NCBI RefSeq assembly: GCF_004000845.1
Contig: NZ_BIMA01000028.1
Location: 1-64,000, forward strand
Direction of reading: 5' to 3'
From: Paenibacillus koleovorans NBRC 103111
Lineage (GTDB): Bacteria; Bacillota; Bacilli; Paenibacillales; NBRC-103111
Length of the DNA stretch: 64,000 nt
Each line of letters begins with the position of its first letter. The first letter of the stretch is position 1. The notes under the pieces were generated by a model. The model searched no databases and had not been told where the DNA came from. It worked only from the letters and a program-made list of their open reading frames with translations. This document shows, in pieces, positions 44,208 through 53,195 of the stretch. Made by a program: the position numbers and the translations under genes.

Positions 44208-45929
44208 ATGGCAGAGTATTTGTCGCCTGGTGTTTATGTGGAAGAGTTCGAGAGCGGAGGACAACCGCTTGGCGGAGTAAGTACCAGCACCGCCGGCTTT
44301 ATCGGCCTGACGCAGAGAGGCGCCGTAGCAGGCTTGCCTCAGCTCGTCACCAGTATGAACGATTTCTTCAAGCAATTCGGTTCTTATTTGTCTGAAAATG
44401 CTTTCGGCTCTTATCGTTTCCTGGCTTACGCAGTCGAGCAATTTTTCGTCAACGGCGGATCCCGCGCCTTCATCATGCGCGTAGCGCCTTCCGATGCAGC
44501 AGCTGCTTCGAATGGCGACGGCTCTGTCCTGAGCGTCACCGCCAAAAACCCAGGTGCCTGGGCCAATCAAATCCGCGTCGTCGTCGAGCCGTCCAGCAAA
44601 GCGAAGACCCAAATCTATGAAGTGATCAGCAGTGACGAGACGCCTACATACCGCGTGAAGAGCAGCGCCGGCTTCCATGCAGGCGACGTCGTCGCGTTCA
44701 GCGACGGCAAGAGCAAGCAGTATGCGACCGTTGTCTCGTCGCAAGACAACATCCTGACGCTGTCGAAGGCGCTTAGCGGCGATGTTGTTGACGGCGGCCT
44801 CGTAGCGGCCAAAGTGCTGACTACTTCCGAGTTTACATTGCAAGTTGTATACGGCGACGAAGTGGAGTCTTATGCTAATTGCTCATTGAACGTCTCATCC
44901 GCCAACTATGTTGACAAGCTGATCGCCAAGTCGAACATCGTATCGATCTCGGCTTCCGCTACCGATGAGGCAGACACGGCCCCTTACGAGCATATCTCCG
45001 GCAGCGCCGAAGGCGCCGGCAGCTACGTATTCGCTTTGTCCGGCGGCTCCGACGGTTCGATCGACTCCGTTTCAGCCGGCGATTTCATCGGGCAAGACTT
45101 CGGCCCGGGCAAACGTACGGGCATTCAGGCGTTCATCGACAACGACGTCGTCAGCATTATGGCGATCCCGGGCGTAACCGACCCGAATGTGCAGCTGTCG
45201 CTCGTAGCGCACTGCGAGCAGCTTGGCAGCCGTTTCGCGATTCTCGACATCCCGCGTGACAAGACGAAGGTTTCCGACGTCCTGGCGCACCGCGATATTT
45301 TCGACTCGAGCTATGCGGCGCTTTACAACCCATGGCTGCAAGTGTTCGACGCGCAAGAGAAGCGCAATATCTTCGTTCCTCCGTCCGGTTCGATGGCCGG
45401 CGTCTACGCTAGAAGCGACAACTCGCGCGGCGTACAGAAGGCTCCTGCCAACGAAGTCGTTCGCGGCGTAGTCGGTCTGGACTGCCAGTACAACAAGGGC
45501 GAGCAGGACATCTTGAATCCGAAGGGCGTCAACTTGATTCGCCAGTTCTCCGGTCAAGGCATCCGCGTATGGGGCGCCAGAACGGCATCCTCGAACGGCA
45601 ACTGGAAATATATCAACGTTCGCCGTTTGTTCATCTTCCTGGAAGAGTCGATCAAGACCGGTACGAACTGGGTTGTCTTCGAGCCGAACGACGAGCGCCT
45701 GTGGGCACGCGTCCAACGGACGATCGACGCCTTCCTGATGCGGGTATGGAGAGACGGCGCACTCGCGGGCAGCAGCCCTGCTGAGGCCTACTTCATCGAC
45801 ATCGGTCGCAATACGATGACTTCGGACGACATCAACAACGGCCGTCTGATCTGCGTCATCGGCATCGCGCCTGTGAAGCCGGCGGAATTCGTCATCTTCA
45901 AGATTACTCAGAAAACTAGCGAACAATAA
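44208..45929 (+). CDS. Contractile tail sheath protein
   Basis: A 573-residue sheath protein. N-terminal YLSPGVYVEEFESGGQPL and GVSTSTAGFIGLT are hallmarks of the T4 gp18/eCIS family; the C-terminal core contains KYINVRRLFIFLEESIKTGTNWVVFEPND and GDDINNGRLICVIGIAPVKPAEFVIFKI-like strand-exchange ends. It is the only sheath gene here, whereas Afp/PVC clusters carry three. The sheath contracts and drives the tube through a target membrane. Confidence 0.96.
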   Translation: MAEYLSPGVYVEEFESGGQPLGGVSTSTAGFIGLTQRGAVAGLPQLVTSMNDFFKQFGSYLSENAFGSYRFLAYAVEQFFVNGGSRAFIMRVAPSDAAAASNGDGSVLSVTAKNPGAWANQIRVVVEPSSKAKTQIYEVISSDETPTYRVKSSAGFHAGDVVAFSDGKSKQYATVVSSQDNILTLSKALSGDVVDGGLVAAKVLTTSEFTLQVVYGDEVESYANCSLNVSSANYVDKLIAKSNIVSISASATDEADTAPYEHISGSAEGAGSYVFALSGGSDGSIDSVSAGDFIGQDFGPGKRTGIQAFIDNDVVSIMAIPGVTDPNVQLSLVAHCEQLGSRFAILDIPRDKTKVSDVLAHRDIFDSSYAALYNPWLQVFDAQEKRNIFVPPSGSMAGVYARSDNSRGVQKAPANEVVRGVVGLDCQYNKGEQDILNPKGVNLIRQFSGQGIRVWGARTASSNGNWKYINVRRLFIFLEESIKTGTNWVVFEPNDERLWARVQRTIDAFLMRVWRDGALAGSSPAEAYFIDIGRNTMTSDDINNGRLICVIGIAPVKPAEFVIFKITQKTSEQ

Positions 45930-45957
45930 GAGGGACTAGGAAGGAGATCCATAATCT

Positions 45958-46392
45958 ATGGCAGGCGAACGTAATGATCCATACCGCAAGTTTAGGTTCC
46001 GCGTGGAAGTAGAAGGTATTGAGCAGGCAGGGTTCAGCGAGGTATCCGGCTTCGACGCTTCCATAGACGTCGTCGAGTACCGCGAAGGTACGGACGTCAT
46101 CACCCCGCGGAAGCTTCCTGGTCTCGCGAAATACGGCAACATCTCTTTGAAGTGGGGCGCTACCGATTCGATGGACTTGTACGACTGGATTCAAGAGTGC
46201 ATCGAAGGCACGGTTTCCCGCAAAACCGTTACGATCATCGCAATCAACGAAGAAGGCGACGACGTGGCTACATGGCAAGTCATCGAAGCATGGCCGGCCA
46301 AGTACACCGCGCCGGACTTCAACGCTACCGCTTCCGAAGTGGCGATCGAGCTGCTGGAATTGGCGCATGAAGGCATGACGCGTACGCAATAA
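45958..46392 (+). CDS. Inner tube protein 1 (Afp1/Pvc1-like)
   Basis: A 144-residue Hcp/gp19-fold tube protein. The opening NDPYRKFRFRVEVEGIEQAGFSEVSGFDA and the ending NATASEVAIELLELAHEG are family hallmarks. It follows the sheath gene by 28 bp with AAGGAGAT upstream. It should form the hexameric rings lining the sheath. Confidence 0.95.
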   Translation: MAGERNDPYRKFRFRVEVEGIEQAGFSEVSGFDASIDVVEYREGTDVITPRKLPGLAKYGNISLKWGATDSMDLYDWIQECIEGTVSRKTVTIIAINEEGDDVATWQVIEAWPAKYTAPDFNATASEVAIELLELAHEGMTRTQ

Positions 46393-46408
46393 TCATGACC
46401 GCAGGGTC

Positions 46409-46442
46409 GGGAATGGAGGCTGATCGTAGTGGCCTCCTTCCC
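46409..46442 (+). other. Hairpin between the tube and chaperone genes
   Basis: An 11-bp stem, GGGAA-GGAGGC with one bulged T (46409-46420), pairs with GCCTCC-TTCCC (46432-46442); the loop is 11 bases. No T run follows, so it is more likely to protect or process mRNA, keeping the sheath/tube message abundant over the downstream genes. Confidence 0.6.
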
Positions 46443-46492
46443 TGGCTCCGGCCATTCTTCCGACTATTTATACATCTATGGAGGGTTCAGTT

Positions 46493-46870
46493 ATGGCGTT
46501 TAAAACGGAATTTGAATTCGAGCTTCCCCGCGGTTTTGTCGATGAGAACGGTACGCTTCACAAACGCGGTGTTATGCGCCTGGCGACGGCGGCGGACGAA
46601 ATCCTGCCGATGCGCGACCAGCGGGTGCAGCAGAACCCAGGCTATCTGACGATCATTTTACTTGCGCGCGTCATTACGAAGCTGGGCGATCTTCGGGCGC
46701 TTGACACCCGGACCATCGAGAAATTGTTCACCGCGGATCTGGCTTTCCTGCAAAACTTCTACCGTCAAGTCAATGAGCTGGAGAAATTTACGGTGAAGAC
46801 GACTTGTCCGAAATGCGAGCATCAGTATGAGGCAGACCTGTCTTTTTTATCCGAGACGGTGGGCGGATAG
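46493..46870 (+). CDS. Tail-assembly-chaperone-like protein (frame 0)
   Basis: A 125-residue protein: an N-terminal beta part (FELPRGFVDENGTLHKRGVMRL), then helices with QRVQQNPGYLTIILLARVITKLGDL and LFTADLAFLQNFYRQVNEL, similar to tail-assembly chaperones such as Mu gp41 or P2 gpE. A CxxC pair (CPKC) near residue 110 may bind metal. ATG 46493 follows GGAGGG (46480-46485). A slippery site near the end allows ribosomes to enter the next frame and make a longer fusion. Confidence 0.85.
   Translation: MAFKTEFEFELPRGFVDENGTLHKRGVMRLATAADEILPMRDQRVQQNPGYLTIILLARVITKLGDLRALDTRTIEKLFTADLAFLQNFYRQVNELEKFTVKTTCPKCEHQYEADLSFLSETVGG
46843..46849 (+). promoter_or_regulatory. Minus-one ribosomal frameshift site (T TTT TTA)
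   Basis: In frame 0 the codons are TCT TTT TTA TCC, so the heptamer T TTT TTA has the X XXY YYZ phasing needed for simultaneous minus-one tandem slippage. The frame-0 stop (TAG 46868-46870) lies 19 bases after it. After slippage reading continues TTT TTT ATC CGA into the DUF6760-like frame. Weak GGG/CCC pairing lies downstream as a possible stimulator. Confidence 0.8.
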
Positions 46871-47058
46871 CTCTTTACCCGAGCGACAAGCTTTATGAGG
46901 AAACAGCTTTCGTAGCTTACCATTTTCACTGGAGTCACGACGAGATTATGAACATGGAGCACCGGGAACGAAGAAAATGGTGCGATGAAATATCGAAGAT
47001 TCACCGCAAGCTGAACGATGCGCCAGACAATCCTTTCGACGTCTTTAAGAAGAGGTAG
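46849..47058 (+). CDS. DUF6760-like segment, reached by minus-one frameshift
   Basis: The frame-shifted extension reads about 69 residues ending KKR; its core LYPSDKLYEETAFVAYHFHW and EIMNMEHRERRKWCDEISKI is typical of the small DUF6760 proteins of eCIS clusters (Afp6 position). This frame is open only from 46831 and contains no ATG, GTG or TTG before the conserved region begins; ATA 46867 is the only nearby near-cognate codon. The likely product is a fusion of about 188 residues with the chaperone-like protein. Internal ATG 46948 would cut off half the conserved part. Confidence 0.8.
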   Translation: MRDGGRIALYPSDKLYEETAFVAYHFHWSHDEIMNMEHRERRKWCDEISKIHRKLNDAPDNPFDVFKKR

Positions 47059-47061
47059 CCT

Positions 47062-47508
47062 ATGGATCTCCCATTCACAAAAATTATGGGCTCGTACAAC
47101 TTCATCGTTGAGATCGACGGGCTGCTCGTTGCCGGCTTCTCCGAAGTAACCGGCCTGCAATCCGAGACGGAGTACGAAGAATACGCCGAGGGCGGAGTCA
47201 ACGAATACTACCATCGGCTGCCCAAACGAACGAAGCTGTCGCCGATCACGCTCAGACGGGGCATCTCGCCGCCGACGGCGGTATGGGACTTATGGGGCTG
47301 GTATTCCGACGTCGTCAAAGGCAAGGTGAAGCGGAAAAACGGCTCGATCATTTTGTACGATCATTATGGCCTGCATGTATGCAGATGGAATTTCTTCGAC
47401 GCCTTCCCGACCAAATGGGTAGGGCCGGATCTCGACGCATCGCGCAGCGAGGTCGCCATCGAGAGCATCGAGATCGTGCACAACGGGCTGAAAGCATTGC
47501 ACATTTAG
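47062..47508 (+). CDS. Inner tube protein 2 (Afp5/Pvc5-like, tube initiator)
   Basis: A 148-residue gp19-fold tube protein: YNFIVEIDGLLVAGFSEVTGLQ at the start, NEYYHRLPKRTKLSPITLRRG, and SRSEVAIESIEIVHNGLKAL at the end. It starts 4 bp after the frame-shifted product. In characterised eCIS the second tube paralogue forms the first ring on the baseplate. Confidence 0.95.
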   Translation: MDLPFTKIMGSYNFIVEIDGLLVAGFSEVTGLQSETEYEEYAEGGVNEYYHRLPKRTKLSPITLRRGISPPTAVWDLWGWYSDVVKGKVKRKNGSIILYDHYGLHVCRWNFFDAFPTKWVGPDLDASRSEVAIESIEIVHNGLKALHI

Positions 47509-47520
47509 GGGAAGGGAGCC

Positions 47521-50500
47521 GTGGTCGGCGTGAGAACCGTTCGGAATATTGCCATCTTGTCCAACATCGCCTCGAGGGCGAAGACACCTTCGTTTTCCGA
47601 ACGCATTGCACGTAAGAACAGCCATTTCCTGTCTTCCTACCTAGGCCGGACTTCGTTAGTGTTCCGGGAATCGGAAGGAGCCCGAGCGGCTGCGCCAACG
47701 GTCATCCATCACAATTGGCATCTTCACTTTCAGTTTTTGTTCGGAGCAGCCAAAGCCCAATGGAATCCTTTAGCTAATAATACCCGAATCGCTTTGGAGC
47801 AGCTGATTCAGCTCTCGCAGCCTATCATCCGGCAGACGCTCCTCGCCAGCCAAAGTCGATTGCTGCAGCAGCAACTTTTTCAACATGTGCACAATCTACA
47901 GCTGAAGAACGAGCGGGTGGAGCGGAGCTCCCATGAGGTGACCCTGCAGCAGCTTAGCCAATTGCTACAGCAGCGGTTCTCGCAAACGTTGGAGCAAGGA
48001 GAACAAGCTAGCTTCACTTACCAGCTCATCCAATTCGTTCGACAGTCAGGCAGCCATGCGAGACAAGATATTGTCCAACGGTTAATTGGGCTTGTGCAAC
48101 AGTTCGATAACCGCGTCACGAATCGTTTCGGCAACCCGAGCAGCCGCATTTCCGTTCAACAAGCCGGCGATACACTCATGCAGTTGCTAACGAATAGCCG
48201 TTCGAATCAATCGAATCAATCGTTCATCAACAATCTTGCTAATCGGACAAATCGTTCAACGGAATCGTTCCTAACGTTTGTCCAAGGACCGCAGACGACC
48301 AACCGCCAACGGATCGAGATGGCCGTTGGAACTCCTCAGGCTCGGAATACGATCTTAAGGGAAGTTCAAGCGACATGGATGCCAGGTCAAGTTCGATTGT
48401 CGCAAGACGGCCGGTCGGTGGCGCAAGCCGATCAGAGACAGTCAGTGGTGGAAGTCTCAAGTATGCCACAACTGGTTCGGCCACAACTGGTTTACCCATC
48501 GCTCGCTAGTACAGTTTTTCAATCGGTATATCAGCCGTTGCTTACTAGCTCCAATCGGATTGTAGCTCGATCGCTTGTGATTGACCGCATTCGATCCGGC
48601 AATACCCCTAGTTTGCTGTTTCGGGAAAATGGGGCTGAGGCGCCACAAGGAAGACAGCTATTCGGGGAAGGTAGTCGAGTTGCAAGCGATACCGCATCCG
48701 CAACTGGAGCGATAGTCAGGAATACGCTGCAAAAGTTCGTCCAAACGTTCATTCGGAATATATCGTCGCATACTCTGCAAAGCTTCGAGAATGCGGGGCC
48801 GACTTCGGTTTTCCGTTCATTTCCGAACCATCAATCGGTTGACCGCCTTCAGCAGGTTCTGCAACGATCCCTTCCAAGCTCGCTCCTTGTAAGAGAGAGC
48901 AGAAGCTCGGAACGATTCAGGACTCTTGAGCTTCCAGCGAAAACGACGAATCAACCGTCGCGCGTTTCCGTAGGGGCGAGCCCGGTTCTGCAATCCTTTT
49001 TTAATTCGGTGCTTCGACGCCAAACGTATACCAGCTTCCAGCCTACACCGAACTTGAGCTCAAACACGATTTCGAACTCCATTTCGAATTCGAATTCGAT
49101 TTCGATTGTACAGCCCGTCCTGCAACGAACACCACAGCAACTAGCTGCAAGAATGCCCTTAAGCGAGCAGCTCCGCCAAAGCGTTCACAACTTGATGCTG
49201 CACAGGGAAAGCAGAGTAGAGGCGCCAACCGAGCGGATGCCATCTCCTGGAGCTGTTAGATCGAGTGTACAAACGCCGATATTAGCTAGTTCCCTTGTTC
49301 AATCTATATTGTCCATTCGCGAGCAAGCCGGTCGTACCGTACCGAGCTCCTTTTTACAGACGATCCTTCAGAGCAGCCGCGATAGCGTTACACAACAAAT
49401 TCAACAAATTCAACCAACTCAACAGATTCAGTCGTTGCGTGAAATCGTCTCGCCATCCAGCTTTTCTACCATGAACGTCTTGCAGCGTAGAGAAACTTCA
49501 CTCCTGCCAGAGCGCGATCATGTGCGAAGCCTGCTGCTCTTCCGAGAGCGAGTGGAGAGCCAAGTCGAGCCGCGCAGCCATCAGTCTGAAGGGAACCGGC
49601 CACAGGTACCGGCAAGCACCGGTGTGCAAGCCGTTTTCCAAAATGTACTGCAGTCGATGCTGAGGCCGCTTTATCAATCGTTCGCTACTTCGAATAGCAG
49701 CTTATTTCCAACCACCCATGCAGAAGCACCAATGACAAGCTTAGTTCGGCAGTTGAACGCTTATTTCACTCCCGTCAGCTTGATGATGGAGACGGATGAG
49801 GGCGCCCGGCCCAACGAGTCTGTGTTTCGAGGCGGGAATTCGATTGTGCAGCTTCGTTCCATGCTTAGCCAAACGAGGCATTCGATTTTTCAACGGAAAA
49901 CGAACATCGAGAACCGCTTGACCAACCAGCTCCACTTCCTGTATAGGAATTCTCAAGACAACCGGGTTAGCCAACATTTGTTTGCTCCTAACCATGAGTT
50001 ATACCGAACTAGCATCCAGATGCTTCAGTCTTATTTGAGCACCAACAGGCTGCTTTACAACTTGTTCACTAAGCACCACCAGCTCAATCAGAACTCTCAG
50101 CACAACCCAACCAATCGACTCAGCCACAATTACTTAAACAATCAGAACTACCAATACAACCAGACCAACCCAATCTACAAGACTAACCAAAGTTACCAGA
50201 CCAACCAAAGCTACAACACTAACCAAAACTACCGGACTAACCAATACAACCAGACCAACCCAATCTACAAGACAGACCAAAACGTTCTAAACATCCGGAA
50301 CATCCAATTTGTTCTGAACAATCCAAACCTTCTGCATAACATGATCGTTCAGAGCAGCAACCCAAATATTTTCAACGATCATAGTACTCCAAACACAAAT
50401 AATCATTTAGCTAACGTCATCCACCTTAAGTTCAAGAGCGACATTAGCCAAACCAGTCAGCGATTCGAACGGTTTCAGCCGATTATAAACAGGATTAGAA

Positions 50501-51408
50501 ACGCTTTTGCGACAACGCTGAACCGTAAGTTTACAAACCATGCTAGCTTTAACAATCAAACATCGTTGCAGAGCAAGCCGGCTTATGTGTTCCGTCAACT
50601 GAATGTAACGCAGGCAACGAACAACATGCATACGAACTCGAATGTAAACGTGAATGCGACTCGTTCCACGACGAACACCATGCAGCTGCAATTGGGAAAT
50701 GTGATTCAACTTCATCGCACCCAGGCACAAAGAAACCCATCAACGATCCTGCAACAAATAACGAGCCGACATACAACTCAGCTTTCGAATCTGAATTTGA
50801 AAAATGTTGCCAATCAGCCTCTAGTTCAGTCCATCAACGCGCGATCCATCCGTCACGGGGCTGTGACGAATTTACATACAATCCAGCGAGCGGCCGCGGG
50901 GTTCCAGACATTGAACCTGCATCGCTCCCAACATAACCAAACGTGGAATTCCACAAGGCATACGAACCAACTGAATCAATTGGTGAAAAACCGAGTCGCC
51001 TATTTGACGCTCGCAGCGCAACCCCCGCAAACAGCGCCTGCGATGCAACCGTCGCTGCAAGCAGTACCGCCGATCCAACGAGCGACGCCGCCTAGAGCGG
51101 CCGAACCGCCGAACCTGGTGCTGCATCCAGACAGAGGCCGCCAGCAGCAGGAGCGAGCACAGCCGCCGAATACGCAGACACCGACACCTGCAAGGCTGGA
51201 GTATCGCCTGGAGAAGCAGCGTAAGCCGGAGCCGGCAGTCCATGATACAACTACGCAGACGCTTCAGACGATCCGGCGTGAAATCGACGCGAACCGCAAC
51301 GAGCTGCAGTCGCAGCTAAGGTCAATCAGTGTCGATCGCATCGCCGACAAGGTCATCAAGGAAATCGAGAGCCGGGTTCGATTCGGCCAGCAGCGACGCG
51401 GGTTATAA
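47521..51408 (+). CDS. Giant Gln/Asn/Ser/Arg-rich repetitive protein in the eCIS
   Basis: A 1295-residue open frame with no recognised domain. Residues 1-200 are helical and Gln-rich (LQQQLFQHVHNLQLK). Residues about 200-780 alternate short amphipathic helices (FQSVYQPLL) with Ser/Asn/Arg linkers. Residues about 840-960 are extremely Asn-rich with tandem YxTNQ repeats. Residues about 1160-1215 are Pro-rich. A charged C-terminal helix of about 60 residues (IRREIDANRNELQSQL, DRIADKVIKEIESRVRF) resembles conserved ends of other eCIS proteins. It is strongly basic with few Asp and almost no Cys or Trp. Location suggests a tape measure, lumen scaffold or cargo. GTG 47521 or 47530 is the start. Confidence 0.8.
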   Translation: MVGVRTVRNIAILSNIASRAKTPSFSERIARKNSHFLSSYLGRTSLVFRESEGARAAAPTVIHHNWHLHFQFLFGAAKAQWNPLANNTRIALEQLIQLSQPIIRQTLLASQSRLLQQQLFQHVHNLQLKNERVERSSHEVTLQQLSQLLQQRFSQTLEQGEQASFTYQLIQFVRQSGSHARQDIVQRLIGLVQQFDNRVTNRFGNPSSRISVQQAGDTLMQLLTNSRSNQSNQSFINNLANRTNRSTESFLTFVQGPQTTNRQRIEMAVGTPQARNTILREVQATWMPGQVRLSQDGRSVAQADQRQSVVEVSSMPQLVRPQLVYPSLASTVFQSVYQPLLTSSNRIVARSLVIDRIRSGNTPSLLFRENGAEAPQGRQLFGEGSRVASDTASATGAIVRNTLQKFVQTFIRNISSHTLQSFENAGPTSVFRSFPNHQSVDRLQQVLQRSLPSSLLVRESRSSERFRTLELPAKTTNQPSRVSVGASPVLQSFFNSVLRRQTYTSFQPTPNLSSNTISNSISNSNSISIVQPVLQRTPQQLAARMPLSEQLRQSVHNLMLHRESRVEAPTERMPSPGAVRSSVQTPILASSLVQSILSIREQAGRTVPSSFLQTILQSSRDSVTQQIQQIQPTQQIQSLREIVSPSSFSTMNVLQRRETSLLPERDHVRSLLLFRERVESQVEPRSHQSEGNRPQVPASTGVQAVFQNVLQSMLRPLYQSFATSNSSLFPTTHAEAPMTSLVRQLNAYFTPVSLMMETDEGARPNESVFRGGNSIVQLRSMLSQTRHSIFQRKTNIENRLTNQLHFLYRNSQDNRVSQHLFAPNHELYRTSIQMLQSYLSTNRLLYNLFTKHHQLNQNSQHNPTNRLSHNYLNNQNYQYNQTNPIYKTNQSYQTNQSYNTNQNYRTNQYNQTNPIYKTDQNVLNIRNIQFVLNNPNLLHNMIVQSSNPNIFNDHSTPNTNNHLANVIHLKFKSDISQTSQRFERFQPIINRIRNAFATTLNRKFTNHASFNNQTSLQSKPAYVFRQLNVTQATNNMHTNSNVNVNATRSTTNTMQLQLGNVIQLHRTQAQRNPSTILQQITSRHTTQLSNLNLKNVANQPLVQSINARSIRHGAVTNLHTIQRAAAGFQTLNLHRSQHNQTWNSTRHTNQLNQLVKNRVAYLTLAAQPPQTAPAMQPSLQAVPPIQRATPPRAAEPPNLVLHPDRGRQQQERAQPPNTQTPTPARLEYRLEKQRKPEPAVHDTTTQTLQTIRREIDANRNELQSQLRSISVDRIADKVIKEIESRVRFGQQRRGL
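50151..50273 (+). repeat. Intragenic Asn/Tyr/Thr repeat
   Basis: A 33-base block beginning CCAATACAACCAGACCAACC occurs at 50151 and again, identical, at 50241 (90-bp spacing). Between them are degenerate 15-18 bp units (TAC-CAG-ACC-AAC-CAA). The repeats are in frame and encode YNQTNPIYKTNQ-like peptides, so recombination can change the length of this segment without breaking the gene. Confidence 0.85.
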
Positions 51409-51451
51409 GCAAGGTTGACCGGGATCCCTCAGCAAAGGAAGGACGCTTCGC

Positions 51452-52075
51452 ATGTCGCTCAAAAAAGCAATGATCGTCGTCGAACGGGGAAAGAAGCAGG
51501 AAAAAATCGACGTGCTGTTCAACCCGAGCGAATACTCGCTCGACTCGCAGAACACGTACTCTTGGCAGGAAATTCCGGGACTCGCCCCGATCGGCCAATT
51601 CGTGAGCAGCGATTCCTCCACGCTGACGATGGAGCTATTCTTCGATACATACGAAGAAGGCAAGGATGTGAGGTCGCATACGAAGAAAATCGCCTCCTTG
51701 CTGGATATCGATAAAGACTTGCACGCACCGCCAAGCATCAAGTTTGTGTGGGGCTCGCTGAACTTCAAGGGCGTCGTCGAGAAAGTGAATCAACGCTTCA
51801 CGATGTTCCTGGACTCCGGCATCCCGGTGCGCGCGACGCTCAATGTAACGTTCCGCGAAGTGAGCAGCATTGTGGAGCAGCAGCGGGAAAACTCCTTGCA
51901 ATCGGCAGACCGCACGAAGCAGCGCACGCTCAAGCAAGGCGACGAGCTGTGGATGATCGCTTCCGATGAATACGAGGATCCTGGCAACTGGAGACAAATT
52001 GCGAAGGCGAACCATATCGACAATCCGAAGCGGTTGAAGCCGGGAACTAGACTGATCGTTCCGAGATTGCAGTAA
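51452..52075 (+). CDS. LysM-domain baseplate hub protein (Afp7/Pvc7-like)
   Basis: A 207-residue protein. Residues 1-145 resemble the T4 gp53/eCIS LysM-partner domain (DVLFNPSEYSLDSQNTYSW, FVWGSLNFKGVVEKVNQRFTMF). A C-terminal LysM module (about 160-206; GDELWMIASDEYEDPGNWRQIAKANHI, LKPGTRLIVPRLQ) completes it. It is the conserved adaptor linking tube and spike. Confidence 0.93.
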   Translation: MSLKKAMIVVERGKKQEKIDVLFNPSEYSLDSQNTYSWQEIPGLAPIGQFVSSDSSTLTMELFFDTYEEGKDVRSHTKKIASLLDIDKDLHAPPSIKFVWGSLNFKGVVEKVNQRFTMFLDSGIPVRATLNVTFREVSSIVEQQRENSLQSADRTKQRTLKQGDELWMIASDEYEDPGNWRQIAKANHIDNPKRLKPGTRLIVPRLQ

Positions 52076-52094
52076 CGGGAATCGGAGGGCTGGC

Positions 52095-53195
52095 ATGCCA
52101 ATCGTAAAGCTAGGCACATCAACATACACGATGCAGGACTTGAACGACAAATATCGCGACTTCAACTCGCCGGCTTTCGAGATTTTGATCGACGGGACGA
52201 ATATTGTGACGGCGGATGCCGTGGGGATCACGCTCCTCAAGGTCGAGTCCAGCATAAGCCGGGAAGCCGACGGACTAAAGTTCGTCATCAACAACGCCTT
52301 CGATCCGGTGAAGAGGGATTTTCAATGGCTGAGCAATTACTTCGTGCTCGGCAAGACCATTGAAGTGAAAACCGGTTATGTCGATCAATTCGAGTCCGTG
52401 TTCTATGGCATTATTACATCCGTTCGAGCCAACTTCCAGACGGATGAATTTCCGGAGCTGATCGTTTCGGCGATGGATCTCTCCTTCAAGATGATGAATG
52501 GCACGAAGTCGGCCATTTTCGAGAAAATGAAGTTCAGCGACATTGTCAAAAAGATCGCTTCGGAATATGGCCTTAGCGCCACGGTAGACGATACCGGCGA
52601 ACAGAAGCAGGTTGTCACGCAAAACATGCAGAGCGACTTTCACTTTCTCGAGCAATTGGCCGGCATCGTTAATTTCGACTTTTTCATAGTAGGCAAGACG
52701 CTTTACTTCCGCAAGCCGCTCACGCAGACGACCCCGGTCATTACGCTGGAATGGGGACAGAGCTTGCGAAGCTTCTCGGTCGAAGCGAATTTGTCCAAAC
52801 AAGTCACGAAAGTGACGGTATTCGGTTGGGACTCCAAGCAGCAGCAGGTGATCAAGGGGACCTCGAGTCAAGTGAACAAGCTAGGCAGCAACTCCAAGAC
52901 AGGCAAGGACTGGATGAGCTCGATCGGCACGTTCGACCTGCAACTGGTCGACAATGTTGACTCCGTCGGCGAAGCGAACAAGAAGGCCGAAGCGATCTTG
53001 AATCAGAGGGCGATGACGCTAATCTCGGGCTATGGAGAGTCGATCGGGCTGCCTGTCCTGCAAGCGGGAAGATATATCAAGCTGGCTCATCTGGGGAAAA
53101 AGTTCGATCAGCCGTATTACTTGCAGACGGTCACGCACACGATTAGCAGGGACGGGTACATCACTCAATTCCAAGTACAGGGGAACGCATTCTAA
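52095..53195 (+). CDS. Phage late control gene D-like hub protein
   Basis: A 366-residue gpD/gp27-like protein: the N-terminal beta barrel opens SPAFEILIDGTNI, then FKFVINNAFD-type strands, the IVKKIASEYGL middle region, and FHFLEQLAGIVNFDFFIVGKTLYFRKP. It forms the trimeric hub beneath the tube, with the gpV-like spike encoded next. Its stop overlaps the following ATG by one base. Confidence 0.95.
   Translation: MPIVKLGTSTYTMQDLNDKYRDFNSPAFEILIDGTNIVTADAVGITLLKVESSISREADGLKFVINNAFDPVKRDFQWLSNYFVLGKTIEVKTGYVDQFESVFYGIITSVRANFQTDEFPELIVSAMDLSFKMMNGTKSAIFEKMKFSDIVKKIASEYGLSATVDDTGEQKQVVTQNMQSDFHFLEQLAGIVNFDFFIVGKTLYFRKPLTQTTPVITLEWGQSLRSFSVEANLSKQVTKVTVFGWDSKQQQVIKGTSSQVNKLGSNSKTGKDWMSSIGTFDLQLVDNVDSVGEANKKAEAILNQRAMTLISGYGESIGLPVLQAGRYIKLAHLGKKFDQPYYLQTVTHTISRDGYITQFQVQGNAF

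Noticed and set aside
46849-47058. DUF6760-like frame as an independent gene or pseudogene
   Set aside because: It has no canonical start or ribosome site, yet its conserved residues are intact, and the slippery site upstream explains expression better than decay.
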